Origin: Streptomyces massasporeus
GTDB lineage: Bacteria; Actinomycetota; Actinomycetes; Streptomycetales; Streptomycetaceae
Assembly (NCBI RefSeq): GCF_014648995.1
Contig: NZ_BMSE01000013.1
Location: 177,382-241,381, forward strand
DNA length: 64,000 nucleotides
Direction: 5' to 3'
This document shows positions 24,127-33,268 of the stretch, piece after piece. The first letter of the stretch is position 1; each line of letters begins with the position of its first letter. The translations under genes were made by a program, and so were the position numbers. The notes under the pieces were generated by a model that saw only the letters and a list, made by a program, of their open reading frames with translations, ran no database searches and was not told the origin of the DNA.

Positions 24127-24818
24127 GCACGGCCGGCGCGCCGCCGGTCATCGAGTTCCGCGGGGTGGGGCTGACGTACCCCGGGCCACCGCCCGTACCG
24201 GCCCTGCAACCCTGCGACCTGACGGTGCGGCAGGGCGACTACGTCACGGTCGTGGGCCCCTCCGGATCCGGCAAGTCGACGTTCCTCAACATCGCGGGGC
24301 TGCTGGACGCGCCCACCGAGGGCCGGTACCTCCTCGACGGCATCGACACCGGGCCCCTCGCCGACGGCGAACGCACCGGGCTGCGCGGGCGGCGCATCGG
24401 GTTCGTGTTCCAGAGCTTCCATCTGCTGCCGCACCGCTCCGCGCTGGAGAACGTCGAACTGGCCATGGTCTACAACGGCGGCGCCCGCCGCGGCCGCAGG
24501 GAACGCGCCCGCGAGGCCCTGCACCGGGTGGGCCTCGGCCACCGCACCGACGCACTGCCCACCCGGCTGTCCGGCGGTGAGCGCCAGCGCGTCGCCATCG
24601 CCCGGGCCCTGGTCGCCCGGCCGTCGCTGCTGCTGTGCGACGAACCGACCGGCAACCTCGACACACAGACGGCGGAGTCGGTCCTGGCCCTCCTCGACGA
24701 ACTGCACGCGGACGGCATCACCCTCGTCGTGATCACGCACGCCCCGGACGTCGCCGCGCGCGGCCGGCGCACCGTCGCCATCCGGGACGGGGTGCTGACG
24801 GAGCAGGTGGGAGTCTGA
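24123..24818 (+). CDS. ABC transporter ATP-binding protein (MacB/LolD type)
   Basis: A 231-residue ATPase of the MacB/FtsE group. It has Walker A (GPSGSGKST), a Q-loop (FVFQSFHLLPHRSALENVEL), the signature LSGGERQRVAIARAL, Walker B (LLLCDEPTGNLD) and the switch histidine (ITHAP). Such ATPases drive mechanotransmission rather than classical substrate translocation. The gene overlaps its neighbours on both sides (GTGA and TGATG), so the three exporter genes are one translational unit. Confidence 0.95.
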   Translation: MSTAGAPPVIEFRGVGLTYPGPPPVPALQPCDLTVRQGDYVTVVGPSGSGKSTFLNIAGLLDAPTEGRYLLDGIDTGPLADGERTGLRGRRIGFVFQSFHLLPHRSALENVELAMVYNGGARRGRRERAREALHRVGLGHRTDALPTRLSGGERQRVAIARALVARPSLLLCDEPTGNLDTQTAESVLALLDELHADGITLVVITHAPDVAARGRRTVAIRDGVLTEQVGV

Positions 24819-26104
24819 TGCCGTCCTTCAAGAAGCTCAGCGACCTCGCCTGGCCGGGCCGTACGCCGGCCGCGCCGCGCGTGCCCCGGGGCGAGCGCTC
24901 CCGGTTCAGCCCGGGGGACCTGCTGGCGGAGTCCGTCGCCGGCATCCTCCAGCGGCCCGCCCGCTCCGCGCTGACGGCGCTCGGCACGGTGCTCGGCGTC
25001 GGCACGTTCGTCGCGGTCCTCGGACTGACGGCGACCACGTCGTCGCAGATCGACTCCCGCTTCAACGAACTGACCGCCACCGAGGTGACCGTGGAGGACA
25101 CCGGCGGCGAGCAGCCCGAGTTCCTCGCCAACGCCTTCCCGGCGGACGCGGACCGCCGCATCGGAGCGCTGGGCGGTGTCCGCGAGGCCGGGGTGTACTG
25201 GCCCGTGCGGCTGGCACCCGGCACCACCGTCGGCTCCGCGCCCCCGGGCTCCGGCGCGACGGGGGAGGAGGCGCAGGTCGTCGCCGCGTCACCCGGAGTC
25301 CTCGCGGCGGCCGAGCCGAGCCTGGCGCAGGGCCGGACCTTCGACTCCTACCACGACCGGCACGGGGAGAACGTGGCCGTGATCGGCTCGGGGCTCGCCT
25401 CCCGGCTGGGCATCTTCACTCTGGAGACCGCCCCGGCCGTCTTCGTCGGGGACCGGGCCTTCACCGTCATCGGCATCGTCGACGACGTGCAGCGCAAGGC
25501 CGACCTGCTGCTGTCGGTCGTGGTGCCGCGCACCACCGCCGAGGAGATCTGGGGCGGACCCCAGAGCGGCGAGCGGGCCAAGATGCTCATCTCCACCGAC
25601 CTCGGCGCCGCCCGGCAGATCGCCTCCGAGGCGGCCCTCGCCCTCGACCCCGCCCACCCCGACCACTTCAAGGTCGTACCGCCGCCCGACCCGAAGACCC
25701 TGCGCGGCAGCGTCACCTCCGACCTCAACCAGCTCTTCATGCTGCTGGCCGGGATCTGCCTCGTCATCGGGGCGGTCGGCATCGCCAACACCACACTCGT
25801 CGCCGTGCTGGAGCGCACCGGTGAGATCGGCCTGCGCCGCGCGCTCGGCGCCCGGGGCCGGCACATCACCGTCCAGTTCCTGGCCGAGTCGGGAGCGCTC
25901 GGCGCGCTCGGCGGTCTGGTCGGCACGAGCTTCGGCACGGTGACCGTCGTCGTCATGGCCGTCCACCGCGAGTGGACGCCGGTCATCCATCCGGCGACGG
26001 TGGTGACCGCCCCCCTGGTCGGCCTGGCCACCGGTGTGCTCGCCGGTCTCTACCCGGCCTGGCGCGCCAGCCGCATCCAGCCGGCGGAGGCACTGCGCCG
26101 CTGA
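24818..26104 (+). CDS. MacB-like ABC transporter permease
   Basis: A 428-residue permease. The first transmembrane helix is at about 45-70 (ARSALTALGTVLGVGTFVAVLGL), followed by a MacB_PCD extracytoplasmic domain (about 70-290). The C-terminal FtsX domain has three helices (about 300-420), including GAVGIANTTLVAVLERTGEIGLRRALGA and ending LYPAWRASRIQPAEALRR. With the preceding adaptor and ATPase it forms a complete tripartite-style exporter. It may export or act on the divergently encoded I36-type proteins and lipoproteins. Confidence 0.93.
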   Translation: MPSFKKLSDLAWPGRTPAAPRVPRGERSRFSPGDLLAESVAGILQRPARSALTALGTVLGVGTFVAVLGLTATTSSQIDSRFNELTATEVTVEDTGGEQPEFLANAFPADADRRIGALGGVREAGVYWPVRLAPGTTVGSAPPGSGATGEEAQVVAASPGVLAAAEPSLAQGRTFDSYHDRHGENVAVIGSGLASRLGIFTLETAPAVFVGDRAFTVIGIVDDVQRKADLLLSVVVPRTTAEEIWGGPQSGERAKMLISTDLGAARQIASEAALALDPAHPDHFKVVPPPDPKTLRGSVTSDLNQLFMLLAGICLVIGAVGIANTTLVAVLERTGEIGLRRALGARGRHITVQFLAESGALGALGGLVGTSFGTVTVVVMAVHREWTPVIHPATVVTAPLVGLATGVLAGLYPAWRASRIQPAEALRR

Positions 26105-26126
26105 ACCCGCCCGCGGACACGAAAAA

Positions 26127-26158
26127 GGGGCCCGCCGTCCTCGCGGACGGTGGGCCCC
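26127..26158. terminator. Bidirectional terminator hairpin
   Basis: GGGGCCCGCCGTCC pairs with GGACGGTGGGCCCC (one G-U) across TCGC, preceded by an A-tract that serves as a T-tract for the convergent LCP gene. Confidence 0.9.
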
Positions 26159-26178
26159 GCTTCATGCAGCGGACGTCG

Positions 26179-27837
26179 TCACCACCGGTAGGGCCGGTAC
26201 ACGTCCATGCACTCCTTCTTGTCCGCGCTCAGCGCGTCCGCGGAATCGGGCAGGTCGCCCGCCTCGGGAGCCTTCTGCTTCGGGTAGGTCGTGCCCTCCC
26301 GCCAGTCGCTGCCGATGGTCAGCGTGGTGGTCACGTCGTCCGTGGCCCGCACCTGGCCGCTCGGGATGCCGACCGCCTTCGCCACCGACAGCGCGTTGGC
26401 CCGGCCCTGCTCCCCGGTGCTCTTCGGGTACGTCACCTGGGTCCGGCCGTGCGGATCCTGCTGCCCGGAGGCGACGGCCCGGGTGAAGCCCTCCTGCTGC
26501 AGCGCGGCCACGATCGCGGCGGCCCGCTGGGGAACGGCGGCCTGCTGGTCACTGGCCGTCCCGTTGACGACGGAGACCGACAGCCCCGCGGCCGGCGCGG
26601 CGGCGGGCCCCGTGGCCTTCACCGACGCCGGGGACGGGCCCGAGGCCCCGGCGGCGCGCGCCTTCCCGGCCTTGTCGAAGGAAATGTCGTCGCGGAGCAT
26701 CGCCCACATCGTGTCGGCGTCCTCGGGCTTGGGCACGAGGTGGTTGCGGTCCAGGGGGTCCTCGATCCACGGCATCGTCGTCATCGTGATGCGGTTGGTC
26801 GGGACGGACTTCAGCTGCATGCCGACGTCGTACAGCTCCTTGACCGTGCCGATCTCCTCGGACACCTTCAGCGCCTTGGTGCCCGACTCGGCCAGGCCCA
26901 TCAGGCGGCCGGTGTCGGTGAAGACGTTCTGCTGCTTCAGCGTCCGGATCATCGCGTTCATGTACATGTGCTGTGCCTTGGCGCGCAGCGGGTCACTGCC
27001 CCAGGCGTGGCGGGTGCGCAACCACTGCAACGCCTGTTTGCCCTGCACCTTGTGCGTGCCGGCCTTCATCTTCAGCCCCGAGCCGCCGCGCTGGCCGGGC
27101 AGCGGCCGGTCCCACACGTTCTGGTTGACGCAGACCGGGACGCCGCCGATCGCGTCCGCCATGTCCACCACTCCGGCGAAGTCGACCATCATCCAGTGGT
27201 CGATGTACACGCCGGTCAGGTTCTGCCAGGTGGCGAGGGTGCAGCCCGGGCCGCCGCGCTGGAGCGTCTCGTTGATGATCGTGTTCTTGGCCGGGTAGGT
27301 CTCGCCGGTGTCGGGGTCGATGCACTTCGGGATGTCCACCCGGGTGTCCCGCGGGATGCTCACCACGGACGCGCTCTCGCGGTCCGCCGAGACGTGCAGG
27401 AGCATCTGCACGTCCGCCAGGGGCTTGCTGCCGACGTTGTCCCGGCCGCCGCCGAGCTTGACGTTCTCCGCGGAATTCCGGCTGTCGGAACCGATCAGCA
27501 GGATGTTGAGCGGGGTCTGGCCGTCCGCGTTGGGCCCGGTCTTCTTGACGTCGGACTCGCCGGCGTTGCGCTTGCCCTTGTCGATGTTGCCGTTGAGATG
27601 GCGGTAGTAGAGGTATCCGGCGCCGGCCGTCCCGAGTATCAGGACCGACAGCACGATCGCGGACCAGCGCAATATCCGGCGGCCCCCGCCACGCCGCCGG
27701 CCGCGCCGTCGGCCGTGGCCGCCCCCGCCCCCCTCGCTCCCGCCCCCGGCGGGCGCCGCCGTCCCCGGACGCTCGTCCTGAGCCAGGCCGCCCGAATCGC
27801 GCCGTGTGCTGCCTCCGCGCACGTCACTCTGCGCCAT
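26179..27837 (-). CDS. LCP-family protein with LytR_C domain
   Basis: A 552-residue LCP wall-polymer ligase. An Arg/Gly-rich cytoplasmic tail (about 1-55) and one membrane helix (about 58-80) precede the LCP domain (IGSDSRNS, VVSIPRDTRVDIP, NETLQRGGPGCTLATWQNLTG, MADAIGGVPVCV, ALQWLRTRHAWG). A LytR_C domain follows (about 395-500; LSVSVVNGTASDQQAAVP). It carries paired cysteines in the catalytic domain (CIDPD, GCTLA, VCVN) that are absent from the two LCP proteins at 15-18.5 kb. GGGAGG lies upstream of the ATG at 27837. It ends at a shared terminator. Confidence 0.92.
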   Translation of the reverse strand: MAQSDVRGGSTRRDSGGLAQDERPGTAAPAGGGSEGGGGGHGRRRGRRRGGGRRILRWSAIVLSVLILGTAGAGYLYYRHLNGNIDKGKRNAGESDVKKTGPNADGQTPLNILLIGSDSRNSAENVKLGGGRDNVGSKPLADVQMLLHVSADRESASVVSIPRDTRVDIPKCIDPDTGETYPAKNTIINETLQRGGPGCTLATWQNLTGVYIDHWMMVDFAGVVDMADAIGGVPVCVNQNVWDRPLPGQRGGSGLKMKAGTHKVQGKQALQWLRTRHAWGSDPLRAKAQHMYMNAMIRTLKQQNVFTDTGRLMGLAESGTKALKVSEEIGTVKELYDVGMQLKSVPTNRITMTTMPWIEDPLDRNHLVPKPEDADTMWAMLRDDISFDKAGKARAAGASGPSPASVKATGPAAAPAAGLSVSVVNGTASDQQAAVPQRAAAIVAALQQEGFTRAVASGQQDPHGRTQVTYPKSTGEQGRANALSVAKAVGIPSGQVRATDDVTTTLTIGSDWREGTTYPKQKAPEAGDLPDSADALSADKKECMDVYRPYRW

Positions 27838-28063
27838 ACCCCTGCCTCCCACCCCTACGGCCGACCCACGGGACCGCCCCGCGTCGTGTTCGGATCACGG
27901 GTGACCCGTGTCCGTCCGGACCACGGGTTCCCCCGCCGCTCCGCCGGAGCACGGTCGTCCCCGCTCCTGGTTGGACCACTGACATGCCCGGTCGGATGTA
28001 CACCCGGCCGATTCGTCCGGGCATGCTCCGTCCACCTGTTAGACGCAGAACGGGACGCTCAGG

Positions 28064-29863
28064 TCACTTCGCGCACTCGGCCTTGTCGGCCGTGGCCTTC
28101 TGCACGTCCTCCGGCACCTTCTCCGGAGTCGTGAGCGGCACGCCCGCACCCTCGAAGTCCTTGCCCAGGGTCAGCGTCATCGCGGGGACGCCCTGGGAGT
28201 TGGTCACGCTCTTGCCCGGCTTGAGCGCCGCCCCCGACAGGCCCATGATCTCCGCGAGCCGACGCGCCTGGTCCGCCTCGTCGGGCCCGTACTCCAGTGT
28301 GGTCTTCGCCAGCGGCTGCTCGGCGTTGCCCGCGTTCTCGGACTTGGTCACGCCCTCCTGGACCTGCAGCCAGCTGAGGGTCTCCTGGGCGCTGCCGGCG
28401 ACGGCGCCGCCGTTGAGGATCCGCACCCGCACCTCGGAGGCCGGCGCCTTGGTGCCCTTCAGCCGGGCGGCCTCGGCGGCCTTCTCCTTCTTCTTCTCCT
28501 GCTTCACCTCGGTCAGCGACACGTCCTCCCGGACCATCGCGAACAACTGCTGGGCCTGAGGCTCCTTCAGAACCACCGTGGCCTTGATCTTCTCCGCCGG
28601 GTTGTCGACGACGGGCACGGTGGCGAATGTGAGGTTCTTCGTGTCGAACTTGCCCAGCTCCGCCCCGAGATCGGCCAGCTTCTTGATCGTGCTGATCTGC
28701 GAGTCGACGGTCAGCGCCTTGGTGCCCGCCTCCGCCAGCTTGATCATCTTCGGCGGGCTGGTGAGGGTGTCGTTGGACTTGAGCTTGCGCATCATCGAGC
28801 CCAGGAACTGCTGTTGCAGCTCGATCCGGCTCAGGTCGCCGCCGAAGCCCACGGAGTGCCGCGTGCGGACGAAGGCCAGCGCCTCCTCGCCCTCGATCGT
28901 GTGCTCGCCCTTGGGCAGGTCGAGTTTGGAGTCGGGGTCCTTGATGTCCTTGGCCAGACAGACGTCGACCCCGCCCACCGCGCTGGTCAGCGTCTTGACC
29001 GCGTTGAAGTCGGCCACCATGAAGTGGTCCATCTTCAGCCCGGTCAGCTCGGTGATCGTGCGCATGGTGCAGCTCGGCGTCCGCTCCTCCTGCCCGAGGC
29101 TGTTGTTGAAGCGGGTGCGCTGCTTGCCCGGGATGACCTTCTCCGAGCCGTCCTCCTGCGTCGTCGGGCAGTCCGGGATGTCGGTGATGAGGTCGCGCGG
29201 GATGCTGAGCACCGTGGCGTTCGAACGGTCCTTGGACACGTGCAGGACGAGCGTGGTGTCCGCGTGCCCGGCGCTGTTCTTGTCGCCGTAGCCCTCGTTG
29301 CCCTTGCCGGTGCGCTTGTCCGTGCCGATCAGCAGGATGTTGATGGCGCGGTCCTTGCTGAACCCGCCGGTGCCGGCGCCGTCGTCGGACACGGACGTGA
29401 TGTTGTCGTTGAGGTGCTCGTAGTAGAGGTACGCGGCCGCGCTCGTCCCGACGAGCACGAAGGCCAGGGAGCCGCCGGTCCAGATCAGGACCTTCTTGCC
29501 CTTCCCCTTCTTCGGCGCCGGACGGCGCCCGCGGCGCCCCGCGGCCGCCTCGGTCGGGGCGCCGGTGCGTCTGCGCGGGGAAGGGGCATCGTCGCCGGGT
29601 GCCGCCGCACCGGAACGGCGGGCGGGGGCGGTCCGGCCGGTACGGGGCGCGCCGGCTCTTCCGGCCGGGCCGCCTCTTCCGGTCGTGCCACGGCCACCGG
29701 AACCACGGGGCCCGGGAACGGACGACTGCGCTGCGGAAGGGGCCAGTCGCAGTTCGTATTCGCCGGTGTTCGGGTTGAGTACCCACTGGTCTGCGGGGTC
29801 GATGTCGTCCGCCCGCCCACGGCCTTGCGCGTCCACGGTTGCCTGATTCCTCCGTCGGGCCAC
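28064..29863 (-). CDS. LCP-family protein, tandem copy 1
   Basis: A 599-residue LCP ligase. The cytoplasmic N-terminus starts RRRNQATVDAQGRGR and includes DDIDPADQWVLNPNTGEYEL, then a long Pro/Arg/Gly-rich linker to one membrane helix (about 128-148). The LCP domain (IGTDKRTGKGN, VLSIPRDLITDIPDCPT, TPSCTMRTITELTGLK, ALAFVRTRHSVGFGGD) and a LytR_C domain (VRVRILNGGAVAGSAQETL) follow. It is highly similar throughout to the next gene upstream, clearly a tandem duplication. GTG 29863 is preceded by GGGGGAGG. The protein ends with Cys-Ala-Lys, also conserved in the copy. Confidence 0.93.
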   Translation of the reverse strand: MARRRNQATVDAQGRGRADDIDPADQWVLNPNTGEYELRLAPSAAQSSVPGPRGSGGRGTTGRGGPAGRAGAPRTGRTAPARRSGAAAPGDDAPSPRRRTGAPTEAAAGRRGRRPAPKKGKGKKVLIWTGGSLAFVLVGTSAAAYLYYEHLNDNITSVSDDGAGTGGFSKDRAINILLIGTDKRTGKGNEGYGDKNSAGHADTTLVLHVSKDRSNATVLSIPRDLITDIPDCPTTQEDGSEKVIPGKQRTRFNNSLGQEERTPSCTMRTITELTGLKMDHFMVADFNAVKTLTSAVGGVDVCLAKDIKDPDSKLDLPKGEHTIEGEEALAFVRTRHSVGFGGDLSRIELQQQFLGSMMRKLKSNDTLTSPPKMIKLAEAGTKALTVDSQISTIKKLADLGAELGKFDTKNLTFATVPVVDNPAEKIKATVVLKEPQAQQLFAMVREDVSLTEVKQEKKKEKAAEAARLKGTKAPASEVRVRILNGGAVAGSAQETLSWLQVQEGVTKSENAGNAEQPLAKTTLEYGPDEADQARRLAEIMGLSGAALKPGKSVTNSQGVPAMTLTLGKDFEGAGVPLTTPEKVPEDVQKATADKAECAK

Positions 29864-29952
29864 GCGGCGCCCTCCCCCGGAAGGCGCACGGTGCTGGTCA
29901 AGCAGTGCACGCCCCCAGGACGGAGCTCATGGGTGAGAGCACTGGATCGCAC

Positions 29953-30028
29953 ACACTATCCGCACACTTCGGCGTCAAGCGACGTGGGTGAGAAATTGCA
30001 CGTTCTCACAACTGGGCAATCCCGCCCA
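29953..30028 (-). promoter_or_regulatory. Promoter region of LCP tandem copy 1 with conserved dyad
   Basis: The minus-strand -10 TAGTGT (29958-29953) lies 90 bp before the GTG. A dyad TGGGC-N6-GCCCA (30013-30028) lies 55 bp further upstream. The same -10, the same flanking GCGATCC and the same dyad at the same distance occur before tandem copy 2. Confidence 0.6.
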
Positions 30029-30069
30029 TTTGTTTGAAGGAAGTTCTGCGAACGCGAAGGAAATGCACG

Positions 30070-31839
30070 TCACTTGGCGCACTCCACCTTGTCGGCGGTG
30101 GACTTCTGTACGCCCTCCGGCGCCTTTGAAGGTGCGGTGAGGGAGACCCCCGCCCCCTCGAAGTCCTTGCCGAGGGTGAGCGTCATCGCGGGCAGCCCCT
30201 GGTCGTTGGTCACGCTCTCGCCCGGCTTCATCGCGGACCCGGGCAGGCCCATGATGTCGGCGAGACGGCGTGCCTGGTCGGCCTGGTCCGGCGCGTACTC
30301 GAGGGTGGTCTTCGCCAGCGAGGCGGGCGCGTTGCCGGCGTTCTCCGACTTGGTCACGCCCTCCTCGTTCTGCAGCCAGCTCAGCGTCTCCTGCGCGCTG
30401 CCCGCGACGGCTCCGCCGTTGAGGATCCGCACCCGCACCTCGGAGGCAGGGGCCTTGGTGCCCTTCAGCCGGGCGGCGACCGCGGCGGCCTCCTTCTTCT
30501 TCTGCTCCTTGACGGCGGTGAAGGAGACGTCGTTCCTGATCATTTCGAAGACCTGCGGGGCCGTCGACTCGTTCAGCACGACCGTGGCCTTCACCTTCTC
30601 GGTCGGGTTGTCGATGACCGGAATCGTGGTGAACGTCAGGTTCTTGGTGTTGAGCTTGCCCAGCTCCAGGCCGAGGTCCTTCAGCTTGCCGATGCTGTCC
30701 AGCTGCGAGTCGACGGTCAACGCCTTGGTGCCCGCCTCGGCCAGGTCGAGCATCTTCGACGGACTGGTGAGGGTGTCGTTGGACTTGAGCTTGCGCATCA
30801 GCGCGCTCAGGAACTGCTGCTGCAGCCCGATCCGGCTCAGGTCGCCACCGAAGCCGACGGCGTGCCGGGTGCGGACGAAGGCCAGGGCCTGCTCGCCCTC
30901 GATGGTGTGGGTGCCCTTGGACAGCTTGAGGTGCGAGTCCGGGTCGTCGAGGTCCTTGCCCACACAGACCTCGACCCCGCCGACCGCGCTGGTCAGCGTC
31001 TTGACCGCGTTGAAGTCCGCGACCATGAAGTTGTCCGGCTTGACCCCGGTCAGCTCGGTCACGGTCCGCATGGTGCAGCTGGGCGTACGGCCGTCCTGGC
31101 CGAGGCTCGTGTTGAAGCGGACCTGCTGCGTGCCGGGGATGACCTTCTGCGTGCCGTCCTCCTGCGTCGTCGGGCAGTCCGGCACGTCGGTGATCAGGTC
31201 ACGCGGGATGCTCAGCGCGGTCGCGTTCGAACGGTCCTTGGAGACGTGCAGCAGGATCGTGGTGTCGGCGTGCCCGACACTGCCCGCGTCGCCGTAGCTG
31301 CCGTTGCCCTTGCCGGTGCGCTTGTCGGTACCGATCAGCAGGATGTTGATGGCCTTGTCCTTCTGGAAGCCACCGGTGCTCGCGCCGTCGTCGGAGACGG
31401 ACGCGATGTTGTCGTTCAGGTGCTCGATGTAGAAGTACGCGGCGCCCGAACCGGCGACCAGTACGAACGCCATCGTGCCGCCGGTCCACAGCAGGACCTT
31501 CTTGCTCTTCGAGGCCTTCTTCGCCGGACGCCGTCCACGCCGTCCCGGCGGCGGCTCCTCCGGCGCCCCGCGGCGCCTGCGCGGCGGCGGCACCGCGCGG
31601 CCGGGCGTCTCGGGCCGCGACCGGCCGGGCGCGGCCGTGCGGCCGCGCGCCGGCGGGGCCTCCTCGGAGGACCGTGGCCTGCGGGGCGCGGGGACGCCCG
31701 ACTGCGGGGCGGAAGGCCCCAGTCGCAGTTCGTATTCGCCGGTGTTCGGGTTGAGCACCCACTGATCTGCGGGATCGATGTCGTCCGCCCGCCCACGGCC
31801 TTGCGCGTCCACGGTTGCCTGATTCCTCCGTCGGGGCAC
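30070..31839 (-). CDS. LCP-family protein, tandem copy 2
   Basis: A 589-residue LCP ligase, paralogous to the gene at 28064. The N-terminal 38 residues (RRRNQATVDAQGR through NPNTGEYELRL) are identical. The Pro-rich linker before the membrane helix has diverged most, and the LCP and LytR_C domains are again closely alike (IGTDKRTGKGN, LSIPRDLITDVPDCPT, RTRHAVGFGGD, NGGAVAGSAQETL). I placed the start at GTG 31839, matching copy 1, with GGAGGGG upstream. An ATG 13 codons earlier is possible but would lie across the Shine-Dalgarno. Confidence 0.92.
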   Translation of the reverse strand: MPRRRNQATVDAQGRGRADDIDPADQWVLNPNTGEYELRLGPSAPQSGVPAPRRPRSSEEAPPARGRTAAPGRSRPETPGRAVPPPRRRRGAPEEPPPGRRGRRPAKKASKSKKVLLWTGGTMAFVLVAGSGAAYFYIEHLNDNIASVSDDGASTGGFQKDKAINILLIGTDKRTGKGNGSYGDAGSVGHADTTILLHVSKDRSNATALSIPRDLITDVPDCPTTQEDGTQKVIPGTQQVRFNTSLGQDGRTPSCTMRTVTELTGVKPDNFMVADFNAVKTLTSAVGGVEVCVGKDLDDPDSHLKLSKGTHTIEGEQALAFVRTRHAVGFGGDLSRIGLQQQFLSALMRKLKSNDTLTSPSKMLDLAEAGTKALTVDSQLDSIGKLKDLGLELGKLNTKNLTFTTIPVIDNPTEKVKATVVLNESTAPQVFEMIRNDVSFTAVKEQKKKEAAAVAARLKGTKAPASEVRVRILNGGAVAGSAQETLSWLQNEEGVTKSENAGNAPASLAKTTLEYAPDQADQARRLADIMGLPGSAMKPGESVTNDQGLPAMTLTLGKDFEGAGVSLTAPSKAPEGVQKSTADKVECAK

Positions 31840-31930
31840 GCGGCGCCTTCCCCTCCAAGGCGCTCGGGTCTCGGTCACTCAGTGCGCGACCTCAGGACCG
31901 TCCCTCAGAGCCGGGCGCACCGGATCGCTC

Positions 31931-32005
31931 ACACTAACCGCCCCATTCCGCGCCGAGCGACGACGGTGACACATTCCACGTCCCTACACCTGGGCAATTC
32001 GCCCA
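31931..32005 (-). promoter_or_regulatory. Promoter region of LCP tandem copy 2 with conserved dyad
   Basis: The minus-strand -10 TAGTGT (31936-31931) lies 92 bp before the GTG. A dyad TGGGC-N5-GCCCA (31991-32005) lies 55 bp upstream of it. Spacing and flanks match copy 1, while the sequence between is less conserved, suggesting selection on these elements. Confidence 0.6.
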
Positions 32006-32053
32006 TTTCCCGGGCGAGGAGCTCATTGCCTTGGAGTAACCTTGGTGCCCGCT

Positions 32054-33268
32054 TTACTCACAGGTGTCCTCGGCTGCCGTGTTCCCCCGAAACGTCGGTG
32101 GAGGAGAAACGGTGACGGCGGGCCCGCGATAAGGGCCCGGAAGCGAATCCCCGTACGACCCGTCACGCGTGTCGGGGAGCCTCAATGGGGCGTGACGTCG
32201 CAGGCCGCCACCCTCGACGACCACCGGCGCGTCCGTCCGCAGCCGCTCGAAGAGCCTCTCCGCCGCGGGCTCCACGAGTTGGTCACGATTGGTGTCGTAC
32301 GCATACGACTCCCGGGGGACGGTCAGGAATTGCACTTGTTCCATGGGGATGTCGCGCAGGCCGCGCACGAGTTCGTACAAACCGCGCAAGCTGGCCAGTT
32401 TCGGGTCGGTGGTGAGAGACGACGTTGCGGCGTCCAGCACGGGATACAGCTTCACCGGATTCAGCAGGACGTCATTGCTGCGCACCTTGTTGACGAGCGC
32501 CCCGAGGAATCGCTGCTGCCGCTCCATCCGCTCGGTGTCACTGCCGTCGCCGAGGGTCTTGCGGGCGCGGACGTAGCCGAGGGCCTGCTCGCCGTTCAGC
32601 GTCACGCGCCCGGCGGGCAGCCGCAGCTTGGCGGCCCGGTCGTCGATCGGCTCCCGCAGGCACACCTCCACGCCGTCGACCGCGTCGACCATCTCCTTGA
32701 AGCCGTGGAAGTCGACGACGACGTGATGGTCGACGCGGATGTCGGTCAGCTTCTCCACGGTCCGGATGGTGCAGGCCGAACCACCCAGCTGGAAGGCCTG
32801 GTTGAACATGGCGAACCGGGGCGCGCTGCGGGACCCGTCCGGGCGGCGGCAGCCCGGCAGGTCCACCATCAGGTCCCGGGGCAGGGAGACGGCGGTGGCG
32901 CTGCGCCGGCCCGCGGACAGGTGCAGCAGGATCGTGGTGTCGGACCGCTCGGTGCCGGAATCCCGCCCGTAGCGGGCGTTGTCGCGCCCCTCGCGCGAGT
33001 CCGACCCGATCAGCAGGATGTTCCGCGCGTCCTTGACCAGGGAGGTGGGCCGCTCCTTGTCGTACTTCGCGAGCTCGGCGGCGGCGGCCTCGTCAGGGGT
33101 GATGTTCCCGCTGAGCTTGGCGTAGACGGCCCAGCCGACCCCGCCGGCCGCCACGAGGAGGGTCGTGGCCCCGAACGCCGTGATCCGCACCCACCGCCGC
33201 CGGCGCCGCCGCACCAGCCCCCGCCCACTGGCGGACGCCCCCCTGCCAGGACCGACCCTGTAGCCCAC
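32054..33268 (-). CDS. LCP-family protein
   Basis: A 404-residue LCP ligase. It has a short basic cytoplasmic tail (about 1-25, with an RRRRRR run), one membrane helix (about 27-48) and an LCP domain (IGSDSREGRDN, AVSLPRDLMVDLPGCR, GSACTIRTVEKLTDIRVDHH, MVDAVDGVEVCL, ALGYVRARKTLGDGSDTERM). There is no LytR_C domain. The C-terminal 40 residues are Pro/Arg-rich and end near DTCE. AGGAGGGG lies upstream, and both GTG 33268 and GTG 33280 are possible starts. With the other five LCP genes it suggests several different polymers or growth-stage-specific ligases. Confidence 0.9.
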   Translation of the reverse strand: MGYRVGPGRGASASGRGLVRRRRRRWVRITAFGATTLLVAAGGVGWAVYAKLSGNITPDEAAAAELAKYDKERPTSLVKDARNILLIGSDSREGRDNARYGRDSGTERSDTTILLHLSAGRRSATAVSLPRDLMVDLPGCRRPDGSRSAPRFAMFNQAFQLGGSACTIRTVEKLTDIRVDHHVVVDFHGFKEMVDAVDGVEVCLREPIDDRAAKLRLPAGRVTLNGEQALGYVRARKTLGDGSDTERMERQQRFLGALVNKVRSNDVLLNPVKLYPVLDAATSSLTTDPKLASLRGLYELVRGLRDIPMEQVQFLTVPRESYAYDTNRDQLVEPAAERLFERLRTDAPVVVEGGGLRRHAPLRLPDTRDGSYGDSLPGPYRGPAVTVSPPPTFRGNTAAEDTCE

